A DNA stretch of 63,297 bases from an uncultured Gammaproteobacteria bacterium (GTDB taxonomy: Bacteria > Pseudomonadota > Gammaproteobacteria > Pseudomonadales > UBA5518): the NCBI GenBank assembly GCA_903928015.1, contig CAIYPF010000087.1:1-63297 (forward strand), read 5' to 3'. A program made the translations under genes and the position numbers. Every line of letters begins with the position of its first letter. Position 1 is the first letter of the stretch. The notes below the pieces were generated by a model. That model had not been told where the DNA came from. It ran no database searches and saw only the letters and a program-made list of their open reading frames with translations. Positions 54,688-63,297 of this stretch are shown here, piece after piece.

Positions 54688-55461
54688 ATGTCCATGCGCG
54701 CGAGTGGCATACATCTTCACGTGGCCGGCTTCGATCTGCTGAGCGGGATCAGCATGCAGCTCGAGCCGGGTACTGTCACTGCGGTGGTCGGGCCGAACGG
54801 CGCCGGTAAATCCTCGCTGCTGCGCGTGCTCTGCGGTGACCTGCCGGCAACCTCCGGCGAGGTCCTGCTGAATGGCCGGCCGCTTGCGGCCTGGGATGCC
54901 GCCACCCGTGCACGCACTCTCGCCGTGCTGCCGCAGCAGTCCACGCTGGATTTTCCGTTCACGGCGCGCGAGGTCGTTGCCCTGGCGCGCATCCCGCACC
55001 GCACCGGTGCCGCACGCGACCGCGAAATCGTGCAGGCCGCGCTCGAGGCGGTGGATGCGGGCTATCTCGACAAGCGCTATTACACGCACATGTCCGGCGG
55101 CGAAAAACAGCGCGTCCAACTCGCGCGGGTCCTGGCCCAGATCTGGGAGCCCGCGCCGGAGGGGGGCAGGGTGCTGCTGCTGGACGAGCCGACCTCTGCT
55201 TTCGACCTTTCGCACCAGCAGCTCACCCTGGACGTCGTGCGCCGCTTCGCCGGCGAGGGCGTGGCGGTGCTCGCGGTGCTCCACGATCTCAATCTCGCGG
55301 CGCGCTGCGCCGATCGCATGCTGGTGCTGAGTTGCGGCGTGCTTGCGGCCGACGGCACGCCTGCACAGGTGCTCGACGTGACGCTGGTGGAGCGTGTTTT
55401 CGGGCTGCGGTGCATCCTGATGCCGCACCCGATCACCGGCACGCCGATGGTGGTGCACTGA
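54688..55461 (+). CDS. btuD: Cobalamin ABC transporter ATP-binding protein
   Basis: The 257-residue ABC ATPase has Walker A GPNGAGKSS, a Q-loop LPQQSTLDFPF, the signature MSGGEKQRVQLARVLAQ, Walker B VLLLDEPTSAFD and the switch His in LHDLNLAAR. ATG 54688 has AGGAG nine bases upstream; TTG 54682 overlapping btuC is an alternative. The family resembles HmuV/BtuD. Confidence 0.92.
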   Translation: MSMRASGIHLHVAGFDLLSGISMQLEPGTVTAVVGPNGAGKSSLLRVLCGDLPATSGEVLLNGRPLAAWDAATRARTLAVLPQQSTLDFPFTAREVVALARIPHRTGAARDREIVQAALEAVDAGYLDKRYYTHMSGGEKQRVQLARVLAQIWEPAPEGGRVLLLDEPTSAFDLSHQQLTLDVVRRFAGEGVAVLAVLHDLNLAARCADRMLVLSCGVLAADGTPAQVLDVTLVERVFGLRCILMPHPITGTPMVVH

Positions 55462-56369
55462 TGTTGCGCCGTGTGGCTGCAAGCCTGCTGCTGGTTATCT
55501 GCTCGGCGGCAGCGTGTGCAGACCCGATCAGGGAGGTCGACGATGCAGGCCACGAACTCACGTTGGATGCCCCGGCGAGGCGCATCGTGTCGCTGGCGCC
55601 GAACATCACGGAGCTCCTGTTCCACATCGGCGCCGGCGGATACATCATCGGTGCCGACGAATACAGCGATTATCCCGAGGCGGCCAAGGCCATCCCCAGG
55701 GTCAACGACTACGCCTCGGCGAACTACGAACTCATCCTCGGCCTCGCACCCGATCTGGTAGTTGGCTGGCGCAGCGGCAATGGCGCCATCCCGGGGCGGG
55801 TGCGCGCACTGGGCCTGCCGGTTTTCGAGATCGAGCCCAAGCGTGTCGAGGACATTCCCGGCCTGTTCCTGCGCTTCGGCCGACTGGTGGGGCGTGAGCA
55901 GCAATCCCTCGCACTGGCAGATGACTTCAACCGTCGATTGCGCGCGCTGCGGGAGCGGCAAAAGGGCAAGTCGCCCGTGCGCGTGTTCTACCAGATCTGG
56001 AACGAGCCCCTGATGACGCTGAACGACCATCACATCGTGGGTGATGTGATCGCGCTCTGCGGCGGGGTGAATGTCTTCGGCAAGGCTGCGCCGCTGGTGC
56101 CCTACGTCAATATCGAGGCCGTGCTGCAGGCGGACCCGGAGGTGATCATCGCCAGCGGTACCGACGCCGGCAGGCCTTCCTGGATGGACATGTGGAAGGC
56201 CTGGCCCGCGATCACAGCGGTGCGGGAGGGCCATGTGTTTGTTATCCCGCCGGACCTCATGCAGCGTCACTCCGTGCGCATACTCGATGGCGCGGAGCAG
56301 CTCTGCGGATTCCTCGACGACGCGCGCGGAACGGTCGCTTCCCCTGCCGCTCCCTCCGGAGATCCTTAG
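55461..56369 (+). CDS. btuF: Periplasmic cobalamin-binding protein
   Basis: The 302-residue protein has a signal peptide (MLRRVAASLLLVICSAAACADP) and a class III binding fold with RIVSLAPNITELLFHIGAG, SDYPEAAKAIPRV, LAPDLVVGWRSGNG and VFYQIWNEPLMT. ATG 55461 overlaps the btuD stop by one base. It delivers B12 to BtuCD and ends the riboswitch operon, convergent with panE. Confidence 0.92.
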   Translation: MLRRVAASLLLVICSAAACADPIREVDDAGHELTLDAPARRIVSLAPNITELLFHIGAGGYIIGADEYSDYPEAAKAIPRVNDYASANYELILGLAPDLVVGWRSGNGAIPGRVRALGLPVFEIEPKRVEDIPGLFLRFGRLVGREQQSLALADDFNRRLRALRERQKGKSPVRVFYQIWNEPLMTLNDHHIVGDVIALCGGVNVFGKAAPLVPYVNIEAVLQADPEVIIASGTDAGRPSWMDMWKAWPAITAVREGHVFVIPPDLMQRHSVRILDGAEQLCGFLDDARGTVASPAAPSGDP

Positions 56370-56376
56370 GTCGCGG

Positions 56377-57336
56377 TCATGGTTGCCCGCCGTGTTCGCG
56401 CTGCCGCACGGCGCGGAAGAGGGCGTCATTACGCGGGCAGGGCAAACCGGCCGCCTTTGCGTTCTGGCACAGGAATCCCGTGATGTAGCGGATTTCGGTG
56501 CGACGCCCGGCCTCCAGATCCTGGAGCATGGACGATCGGTTGGCGGCTGTGGCCCGTGCTACGCGCACGGCATCCGCCGCTACTGCCGAGGCAAGCAGCG
56601 GGTGCCCGAGCCCGGCAAGCAGGCCGGAGATCTCGGTGCAGAGCGCATCGAATTCACTGCGCAGTCCAGGGCGCTCGAGCAACTCGCCATTGGTGCAGCC
56701 GTGCAGCGCCGTGAGCGGGTTTATCGCGCAGTTGATGGCGAGCTTTGCCCATAGAGAGGGCAAGATGTTTTCAACCGGGCGCACGGGCAGGAACCCGCAT
56801 CCGAGTTCGGCTGCCAGTTGCGCCGCACCGCCGTCCGCTCCACCGGGAAAGGCGCCGAGCAGTGTTTCCCCACTGCCCGCGTGGCGCACCGACAGGCGGC
56901 TCTGCAGGTACGCGCCCTCGGTGGTCAGTGCGCAGAAAATCCTGGCGCGCGGGAGCAGGGCGGCGGCCTCGGCATGGAACCCCATCCCGTTCTGCAGCAA
57001 CACCACCGCAGCGCCATCGACGACGCGCGGTGCCAGGTCCGCCAGCGCCGGGAGCAGGTCGGGCGCCTTGGTGCATGCAAGCAACCGTGTGATGGGTGTG
57101 GCATCGCCCGCGCCCTCGATCCTGACGGGGATCTGCAGGCTTTGCTTGTGCAAGCCGTCGGTCGGGCGCGGGCTCAGGGTGATGTCTGAATCCGTTGCGC
57201 AGGCAGGTGGCTGGCGCAGCAGCAGCCGCGCCGGATGCCCCGCGGTCGCAAGCGAGCAGGCCCACAAACAGCCCATGGCGCCGCCGCCGAGCACGTGCCA
57301 TGCGGCCGGTGTTGTGCTTGTGGGGGTCTCTTTCAT
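56377..57336 (-). CDS. panE: 2-dehydropantoate 2-reductase
   Basis: The 319-residue enzyme from MKETPTSTTPAAW reduces ketopantoate to pantoate for CoA synthesis. It has a Rossmann start VLGGGAMGCLWACSLATAG, a CTKAPDL region, VVLLQNGMG, the catalytic Lys in LWAKLAINCAINPLTAL and a C-terminal SSMLQDLEAGRRTEIRYITG. All are ApbA/PanE hallmarks. The frame can extend 13 codons upstream. Confidence 0.93.
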   Translation of the reverse strand: MKETPTSTTPAAWHVLGGGAMGCLWACSLATAGHPARLLLRQPPACATDSDITLSPRPTDGLHKQSLQIPVRIEGAGDATPITRLLACTKAPDLLPALADLAPRVVDGAAVVLLQNGMGFHAEAAALLPRARIFCALTTEGAYLQSRLSVRHAGSGETLLGAFPGGADGGAAQLAAELGCGFLPVRPVENILPSLWAKLAINCAINPLTALHGCTNGELLERPGLRSEFDALCTEISGLLAGLGHPLLASAVAADAVRVARATAANRSSMLQDLEAGRRTEIRYITGFLCQNAKAAGLPCPRNDALFRAVRQREHGGQP

Positions 57337-57380
57337 CAGGGCATTATCGCGTATCGCGAAGCCGCTGCCGGACAAATCCC

Positions 57381-57863
57381 ATGCCTTCCTTCGATGTGGT
57401 CTCCGAAGTCGACATCCATGTTTTTACCAACGCAGTCGATCAGGCCGGCCGCCTGATCGCCAACCGTTTCGATTTCAAGGGCGTCGACGCTGGCTTCGAG
57501 CGCAAGGATCGCGTGGTCACGCTGCATGCCGAAAGCGAGTTCCAGATCCAGCAGATGCGCGATGTACTGCGTACCAGCGTGGCCAAGTGCGGCATCGACG
57601 CCCGCGCCATGAAGGAAGCGGATGTGCAGGGAGGAGGCCGCATCGTCAAGCAGGAGATCACGATGCGTCACGGCATCGAGATCGAGCTCGCGCGGCAAGT
57701 CGTGAAGCTGATCAAGGAATCGAAGATCAAGGTTCAGGCCTCTATCCAGGGCGACCAGGTGCGCGTGAGCGGCAAGAAGCGCGACGAACTGCAGGAAACC
57801 ATCGCCATGCTGCGCAAGCAGGAGCTCGAGGCTCCGCTGCAATTCCAGAATTTCCGTGACTGA
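57381..57863 (+). CDS. yajQ: YajQ-family nucleotide-binding protein
   Basis: The 160-residue protein starts MPSFDVVSEVDIHVFTNAVDQ and has RFDFKG, QGGGRIVKQEI and the C-terminal QVRVSGKKRDELQ. These define the UPF0234/YajQ family, some of whose members bind cyclic di-GMP. The larger frame upstream runs antisense through panE and was trimmed. It precedes the ampG-like gene by 3 bases. Confidence 0.95.
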   Translation: MPSFDVVSEVDIHVFTNAVDQAGRLIANRFDFKGVDAGFERKDRVVTLHAESEFQIQQMRDVLRTSVAKCGIDARAMKEADVQGGGRIVKQEITMRHGIEIELARQVVKLIKESKIKVQASIQGDQVRVSGKKRDELQETIAMLRKQELEAPLQFQNFRD

Positions 57864-57866
57864 GCG

Positions 57867-59153
57867 GTGCAGTCCTCGCCCGTGAAGCCTGACAGCGCCG
57901 TCGAGGCGGACGCCACGCCCGGTCTTGCCGTCTCCATCCTGAACCGCCGGGTGCTGCTTTGCGTCTTCCTCGGCTTCACATCGGGTTTGCCGCTTTACGT
58001 CCTTACCCAGCTGATCCCCATCTGGATGAAAGACGCGGGTGTCGATCTGGCCAGGATCGGGCTCTTCACGCTGGTCGGCATTCCCTATACGTGGAAGTTC
58101 CTCTGGGCGCCGCTCATGGAGCGCTACCAGTTGCCCGGGCTGGGACGTCGTCGTGGCTGGATGCTGCTCACGCAGATCGTGCTGGCGATTGGCATCGCCG
58201 CGATCGGACTGCTCGACCCGGGACAGTCGTTATGGCATCTCTCGGTGCTTGCGCTCGGCGTGGCCTTCTTCAGCGCGAGCCAGGACATCGTGATCGACGC
58301 CTATCGCCGTGAACTGCTGCCCGACAGCGAGCTCGGCATAGGCAACGCCGTGCACGTACAGGCCTACCGGATAGCGGGCCTGGTGCCGGGTTCGCTGGCG
58401 CTGGTCCTGGCCGAGCACATGCCGTGGAGCGCGGTGTATGCAGTTGTGGCGGCATTCATGCTGGTGGGCGTCATCACTTCTCTCCTGCTGCGCGAGGTGA
58501 ACGCAGCGCCGGCCATTCCTGCGAGCCTGCGCGAGGCGGTCGTGTTGCCGTTCCGGGATTTCTTTGGCCGTCACGGTCTGAGGACGGCGCTCTTCACGCT
58601 GGCCTTCATGTTTCTCTACAAGCTGGGCGACAGCATGGCGACGGCCCTGTCGTATCCCTTTTACCGTGAACTGGGCTTCAGCCTTACCGAGATCGGTGTG
58701 ATCGCCAAGACCGCTTCCCTGGCCGCGGTGATCACCGGAGGGCTGTTGGGCGGGCTGTGGATGATCCGGCTCGGCATCGATCGTGCCCTGTGGGTCTTCG
58801 GTGCAGTGCAGCTGGTGAGCATCCTCGGATTTGCGGTGCTTGCAGAGGCAGGGCCCGACAAGGGCCTGCTCGTAGGGGTGATCGTCTTCGAGTATCTGGG
58901 CGTTGGTCTGGGAACGGCGGCATTCACGGCATTCATTGCGCGGGCCACGAACCCCGTCTTTGCGGCCACCCAGTTCGCGCTGCTCACCGCTCTCACGGCC
59001 CTCCCGCGCACCTTTGCCAATGCGGCCACCGGTGAACTGGTCGAACTCATGGGTTGGACCGGCTTCTTCCTTCTGTGTTTTCTGCTCGGCTTGCCGGGGA
59101 TGCTGCTGCTGCCGCGCGTCGCGCCGTGGCGGGCTTCGCCTACCCCCCCTTGA
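57867..59153 (+). CDS. ampG: AmpG-family muropeptide MFS permease
   Basis: The 428-residue protein has twelve predicted helices with the AmpG-like opening FLGFTSGLPLYVLTQLIPIW, MKDAGVDLARIGLF and GIPYTWKFLWAPLMER, and SQDIVIDAYRRELL. AmpG imports anhydro-muropeptides for recycling by AmpD, encoded 9 kb away. It is shorter than classical AmpG, which has two extra helices. GTG 57867 is the start. Confidence 0.85.
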   Translation: MQSSPVKPDSAVEADATPGLAVSILNRRVLLCVFLGFTSGLPLYVLTQLIPIWMKDAGVDLARIGLFTLVGIPYTWKFLWAPLMERYQLPGLGRRRGWMLLTQIVLAIGIAAIGLLDPGQSLWHLSVLALGVAFFSASQDIVIDAYRRELLPDSELGIGNAVHVQAYRIAGLVPGSLALVLAEHMPWSAVYAVVAAFMLVGVITSLLLREVNAAPAIPASLREAVVLPFRDFFGRHGLRTALFTLAFMFLYKLGDSMATALSYPFYRELGFSLTEIGVIAKTASLAAVITGGLLGGLWMIRLGIDRALWVFGAVQLVSILGFAVLAEAGPDKGLLVGVIVFEYLGVGLGTAAFTAFIARATNPVFAATQFALLTALTALPRTFANAATGELVELMGWTGFFLLCFLLGLPGMLLLPRVAPWRASPTPP

Positions 59154-59245
59154 AACCGGCCATCCCGGCCCCATCTCTGGTGTCGCGAGGCCCTGAGGCC
59201 CGCCCGGGAGACAGGCGCACGGTCAGTGCTCCACGTCTTTACGGC

Positions 59246-59273
59246 TTGACCTTGAGGGTTTCCCGCATATGAT
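59246..59273 (+). promoter_or_regulatory. groESL promoter
   Basis: TTGACC (59246-59251), a 16-base spacer and TATGAT (59268-59273) form a good sigma-70 promoter. CTTGACC with CCCGCATAT also partly resembles a sigma-32 promoter. The predicted start falls inside the CIRCE element. Confidence 0.65.
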
Positions 59274-59299
59274 TGGCACTCCCCGAGCGAGAGTGCCAA
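59273..59299. promoter_or_regulatory. CIRCE element (HrcA operator)
   Basis: TTGGCACTC (59273-59281) and GAGTGCCAA (59291-59299) form a perfect 9-bp inverted repeat with the canonical 9-base spacer. It differs from TTAGCACTC-N9-GAGTGCTAA by one symmetrical pair. It overlaps the -10 end and the start site of groESL, so HrcA repression in the absence of heat stress is predicted. Confidence 0.9.
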
Positions 59300-59375
59300 C
59301 AGGGGTGAGGCTCCGCCTCCCCCCTCCAGTATCGGGCGTACCAGAGAGCAAACCATTGATCAGGGAGAAACAGCA

Positions 59376-59663
59376 ATGAAGATCCGTCCTCTGTCCGACC
59401 GTGTGGTCGTGAAGCGCAAAGAGGAAGAGACCGTATCGGCCGGTGGCATCGTCCTGGCGGGCTCCGCCAAGGAAAAGCCCACCCAGGGTGAAGTCCTGGC
59501 AGTCGGCAACGGCAAGGCCCTCGACAACGGCGAAATCCGCGCCATGTCGGTGAAGGTCGGCGACAAAGTCCTCTTCGGCCAGTATTCGGGCAATACCGTC
59601 AAGATCAGCGGCGAGGAAGTCGTGATCCTGAGCGAGAGCGAAATCTACGGCGTGATCGAGTGA
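59376..59663 (+). CDS. groES: Co-chaperonin GroES
   Basis: The 95-residue protein opens [18 protein letters not shown], has the mobile loop around [16 protein letters not shown] and the roof region, and ends in EIYGVIE. It caps GroEL during folding. A strong Shine-Dalgarno (AGGGAGA) precedes it. Confidence 0.99.
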   Translation: MKIRPLSDRVVVKRKEEETVSAGGIVLAGSAKEKPTQGEVLAVGNGKALDNGEIRAMSVKVGDKVLFGQYSGNTVKISGEEVVILSESEIYGVIE

Positions 59664-59743
59664 TTGCCATACCGCGGGGGCCTCAGCGCCTTCGCCCCGG
59701 CTCCACTCGCACTCCAATCCGGTTTTACCAGTCAAGGAACTGA

Positions 59744-61402
<1,659 letters not shown>

Positions 61403-61432
61403 TCGCGCCCCCGTTCAGCCCAGCTGAGCCCC

Positions 61433-61466
61433 GAAAGCCCCGGCAAATGCCGGGGCTTTCTTTTTG
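61433..61466 (+). terminator. Rho-independent terminator after groEL
   Basis: GAAAGCCCCGGC and GCCGGGGCTTTC pair over twelve bases around AAAT, followed by TTTTTG. It lies 30 bases after the groEL stop. Confidence 0.93.
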
Positions 61467-61495
61467 TTTTCAAATTCCGGAGTGCCGCCTACACT
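61467..61495 (+). promoter_or_regulatory. Possible promoter for the 61.6-kb membrane protein gene
   Basis: TTTTCA (61467-61472), a 17-base spacer and TACACT (61490-61495) resemble a sigma-70 promoter between the groEL terminator and the next gene. The match is moderate. Confidence 0.4.
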
Positions 61496-61587
61496 ACGGT
61501 CGATGCCTCGCCGCATCGCGTGCGCACCGCCCCGGGCGGAACCACTCTTGCCGCACGACGAACACACATCGCTCAGAGGAGAAATAA

Positions 61588-62241
61588 ATGAGTCCCGATA
61601 TCTTCAGCTTGGCCGGTGCCGCACAGCTTTCCCGCTGGGTTCACTTCATGGCCGGCGTCACCTGGATTGGCCTGCTGTACTACTTCAACTTCGTGCAGGG
61701 CGAATACTTCAAGGAAGCAACGCCCGACGCCAAGTCCGATGCCGTGAAGAAGCTCGCTCCACGCGCGCTCTGGTGGTTCCGCTACGGCGCACTGCTCACC
61801 TTCCTCTCGGGCGTCGTGATCCTCGGCCTCTACGGTCATCCCACGCAGGCCTGGACCTTCGACATCACGATCGGCGCCCTCATGGGCACACTGATGTTCC
61901 TGAACGTGTGGCTGATCATCTGGCCGAACCAGAAGATCGTCTGCGGCATCGTGCCGGGTGATGCCGCTGCGGCAGGCCCGAAGGCGCTGCTCGCATCCCG
62001 CACCAACGTGCTGTTCTCGGGTCCCATGCTGCTGTTCATGGGCGCCTCGGCTCACCTCTCGCACGGCCTGCTGGGCAACGCCAGCTCCACCGCGCTGTGG
62101 GCAGCAGTTGCCATCATTGCCGCGCTCGAGTTGAACGCCATCAAGGGCAAGCTCTGGCCGGCCATCGCCACGGTCCGTGGCGTGATCCATTGCTCCATCG
62201 CCCTCGCAGTCGTGCTGTGGCTGGTGATGAGCCTGCTCTGA
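61588..62241 (+). CDS. Membrane protein with urate-oxidase N-terminal (PuuD-like) domain
   Basis: The 217-residue protein has about five to six membrane helices. The pattern WVHFMAGVTWIGLLYYFNFV, RALWWFRYGALLTFLSGVVI, LNVWLIIWPNQKIV and SGPMLLFMGASAHL is that of the Urate_ox_N membrane domain. In PuuD urate hydroxylases this domain is followed by a cytochrome c domain; none is present here. The conserved His residues might bind haem. No urate pathway genes are nearby. A strong Shine-Dalgarno (AGAGGAG) precedes ATG 61588. Confidence 0.75.
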   Translation: MSPDIFSLAGAAQLSRWVHFMAGVTWIGLLYYFNFVQGEYFKEATPDAKSDAVKKLAPRALWWFRYGALLTFLSGVVILGLYGHPTQAWTFDITIGALMGTLMFLNVWLIIWPNQKIVCGIVPGDAAAAGPKALLASRTNVLFSGPMLLFMGASAHLSHGLLGNASSTALWAAVAIIAALELNAIKGKLWPAIATVRGVIHCSIALAVVLWLVMSLL

Positions 62242-62256
62242 TCGCGCACTAGTGCG

Positions 62257-62292
62257 GCAACAAAGGGGCCCGACGGCCCCTTTTTTGTTGCC
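62257..62292. terminator. Strong, possibly bidirectional terminator
   Basis: AGGGGCC and GGCCCCT pair around CGAC, extended by A-rich and T-rich arms and by GGCAAC with GTTGCC. A T-run follows on the plus strand. It lies just after the 61.6-kb gene. Confidence 0.88.
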
Positions 62293-62298
62293 TATAAT
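62293..62298 (+). promoter_or_regulatory. Consensus -10 box (TATAAT)
   Basis: A perfect TATAAT lies 29 bases upstream of the coiled-coil protein start. The -35 region falls inside the preceding terminator and is not a good match. Confidence 0.35.
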
Positions 62299-62326
62299 CC
62301 GGCCAGATTCCTGCGACCCTGCCGCC

Positions 62327-63085
62327 ATGCCAAGCCCCGATGACAAGCTGACCGACATCCCGCTGATCGTGCCCACACGGGACGATGACGAGCCCGCGCA
62401 CCGTCGCCCGCGCTCCGAGGCGCCGGCGGCTGCCCGTGCGGGGCGGACGGAGCAGGCTTCCGCGCCTGCTCCGGGCGGATCGAGCCGCTACGTGGCCATA
62501 CTGGCGCTGCTGCTGGCGCTGGCAACGGCCGCTGTTGCCGGTCTCCTCTACCAGCAGACGGTGCGTCTGGACGCAGCGCTCGGGCAGGCAAACCTGCGCA
62601 TCGCGGACCTCGAAGGCAAGCTCTCGGTGACGGGCGACAACGTGAGCCAGTCGAGCGCGGCCATGCAGATCAAGATCAAGGAGCTCGGTGGAGAAGTCGA
62701 CAAGCTCTGGGCCTCGGCCTGGCGCAAGAACGACGGGCGTCTCACCGAACTCGAGTCCGGCATGAAGAAAGCCGCGGGCAGCTATGTGGCCCAGCAGAAG
62801 CAGCTCACCACGGCTACCGCCGACATCAGCAGCCTCAAAGAACAGGTAGGGCAGGCCACCGCTGTCGCTGCCACCGTCGATACCCTGAAGCAGCAGCAGG
62901 CCGGCCTTCAGGATTCGATTGGACGCGTGAGCAGCACCGTGAATACGGTCTCGAACACGCAGCGCGCGCAGGAGTCCCGCATCAAGGAAACCGAGCAGTG
63001 GGTGCAGTCCACCATCGAGTTCCGCAAGCAGGTCACGCAGCGCCTCACCCGACTCGAGAACCCGCCGTCCTCGCTGCCGCAATAG
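62327..63085 (+). CDS. Single-pass membrane protein with long coiled coil
   Basis: The 252-residue protein starts MPSPDDKLTDIPLIVP. It has a charged Pro/Ala-rich cytoplasmic N-terminus, one membrane helix (about residues 54-76, YVAILALLLALATAAVAGLL), then heptad-rich coiled coil to about residue 235. I do not recognise a family; the layout recalls envelope or division-associated ATPase-less scaffolds. An upstream start would run into the terminator and was rejected. It ends 5 bases before the REP array. Confidence 0.75.
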   Translation: MPSPDDKLTDIPLIVPTRDDDEPAHRRPRSEAPAAARAGRTEQASAPAPGGSSRYVAILALLLALATAAVAGLLYQQTVRLDAALGQANLRIADLEGKLSVTGDNVSQSSAAMQIKIKELGGEVDKLWASAWRKNDGRLTELESGMKKAAGSYVAQQKQLTTATADISSLKEQVGQATAVAATVDTLKQQQAGLQDSIGRVSSTVNTVSNTQRAQESRIKETEQWVQSTIEFRKQVTQRLTRLENPPSSLPQ

Positions 63086-63090
63086 GTAAG

Positions 63091-63297
63091 GTCGCGGGCA
63101 TGGCCCGCTCCTACGGTGGGGTGGTCGCGGGCATGGCCCGCTCCTACGGTAAGGTGGTCGCGGGCATGGCCCGCTCCTACGGTAGGGTGGTCGCGGGCAT
63201 GGCCCGCTCCTACGGTGGGGTGGTCGCGGGCATGGCCCGCTCCTACGGTGGGGTGGTCGCGGGCATGGCCCGCTCCTACGGTAAGGTGGTCGCGGGC
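63091..63297. repeat. Tandem array of 33-bp REP-like palindromic units
   Basis: Six full 33-base units start at 63091, 63124, 63157, 63190, 63223 and 63256. A seventh, starting at 63289, is cut by the window edge. Each contains GCGGGC-ATG-GCCCGC, a perfect hairpin, then TCCTACGGT and a variable purine pair before GGTG. The pairs run GG, AA, AG, GG, GG, AA. The core resembles Pseudomonas REP sequences (GCGGGC...GCCCGCTCCTAC), but head-to-tail tandem copies at constant spacing are unusual. Confidence 0.93.

Noticed and set aside
63091-63297. CRISPR array
   Set aside because: The 33-base units abut with no unique spacers; variation is limited to a purine pair.

Overview
The window is G+C-rich chromosomal DNA from a gammaproteobacterium. 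Its gene order matches the Pseudomonadales/Cellvibrionales type: higBA-ychF-pth-rplY-prs-tRNA-Gln-ispE-lolB next to a divergent hemA-prfA-prmC-moeB, and yacG-coaE...pilD-pilC-pilB/pilA...tRNA-Thr-nadC-DUF1631-ampD-ampE. Both blocks are syntenic in Pseudomonas aeruginosa as I remember it. No species can be named from the sequence alone.

Layout. At 1-1.5 kb lies the edge of an integrated element: a tyrosine recombinase runs off the left edge, next to the 3' end of a tRNA-Met gene. At 1.6-3.0 kb two small toxin-antitoxin-type modules are stacked: a MNT/HEPN pair whose HEPN gene looks frameshifted, and higBA with a perfect palindromic operator candidate. At 3.1-14.9 kb are housekeeping genes for translation, PRPP, isoprenoid and haem synthesis, lipoprotein sorting and CoA. 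At 15.0-22.1 kb is a seven-gene plus-strand operon for polyprenyl-linked sugar transfer. At 22.1-26.8 kb is the type IV pilus core (pilD, pilC, pilB, divergent pilA). At 26.8-44.9 kb a second, larger glycan region fills the space between pilA and tRNA-Thr and includes an 11-gene overlapping minus-strand operon. At 45.1-49.6 kb are nadC, DUF503, DUF1631, ampD and ampE. At 49.6-56.4 kb is a cobalamin salvage locus: an adenosyltransferase, a cobalamin riboswitch, and btuB with an ABC importer. At 56.4-63.1 kb are panE, yajQ, an ampG-like gene, groESL with a perfect CIRCE element, a membrane urate-oxidase-N-domain protein and a coiled-coil membrane protein. The window ends inside a 33-bp tandem array of REP-like palindromes.

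The most interesting part is the pilus locus with glycan genes on both sides. Normally coaE adjoins pilD, and the variable segment between pilA and tRNA-Thr is short. Here about 7 kb and 18 kb of sugar genes occupy those two joints. They encode three TMTC-like membrane glycosyltransferases with TPR tails, two further large multi-spanning membrane proteins, three DPM-like polyprenyl-phosphate sugar synthases and a GtrA flippase. They also encode nucleotide-sugar enzymes (UXS, GMD, GMD-like, C-methyltransferase, epimerase), five more glycosyltransferases and a Wzx flippase. My working hypothesis is a dedicated surface or pilin O-glycosylation system; its substrate cannot be proved from sequence.

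All coordinates, starts and motifs were read by eye. No homology search, profile search or structure prediction was run.
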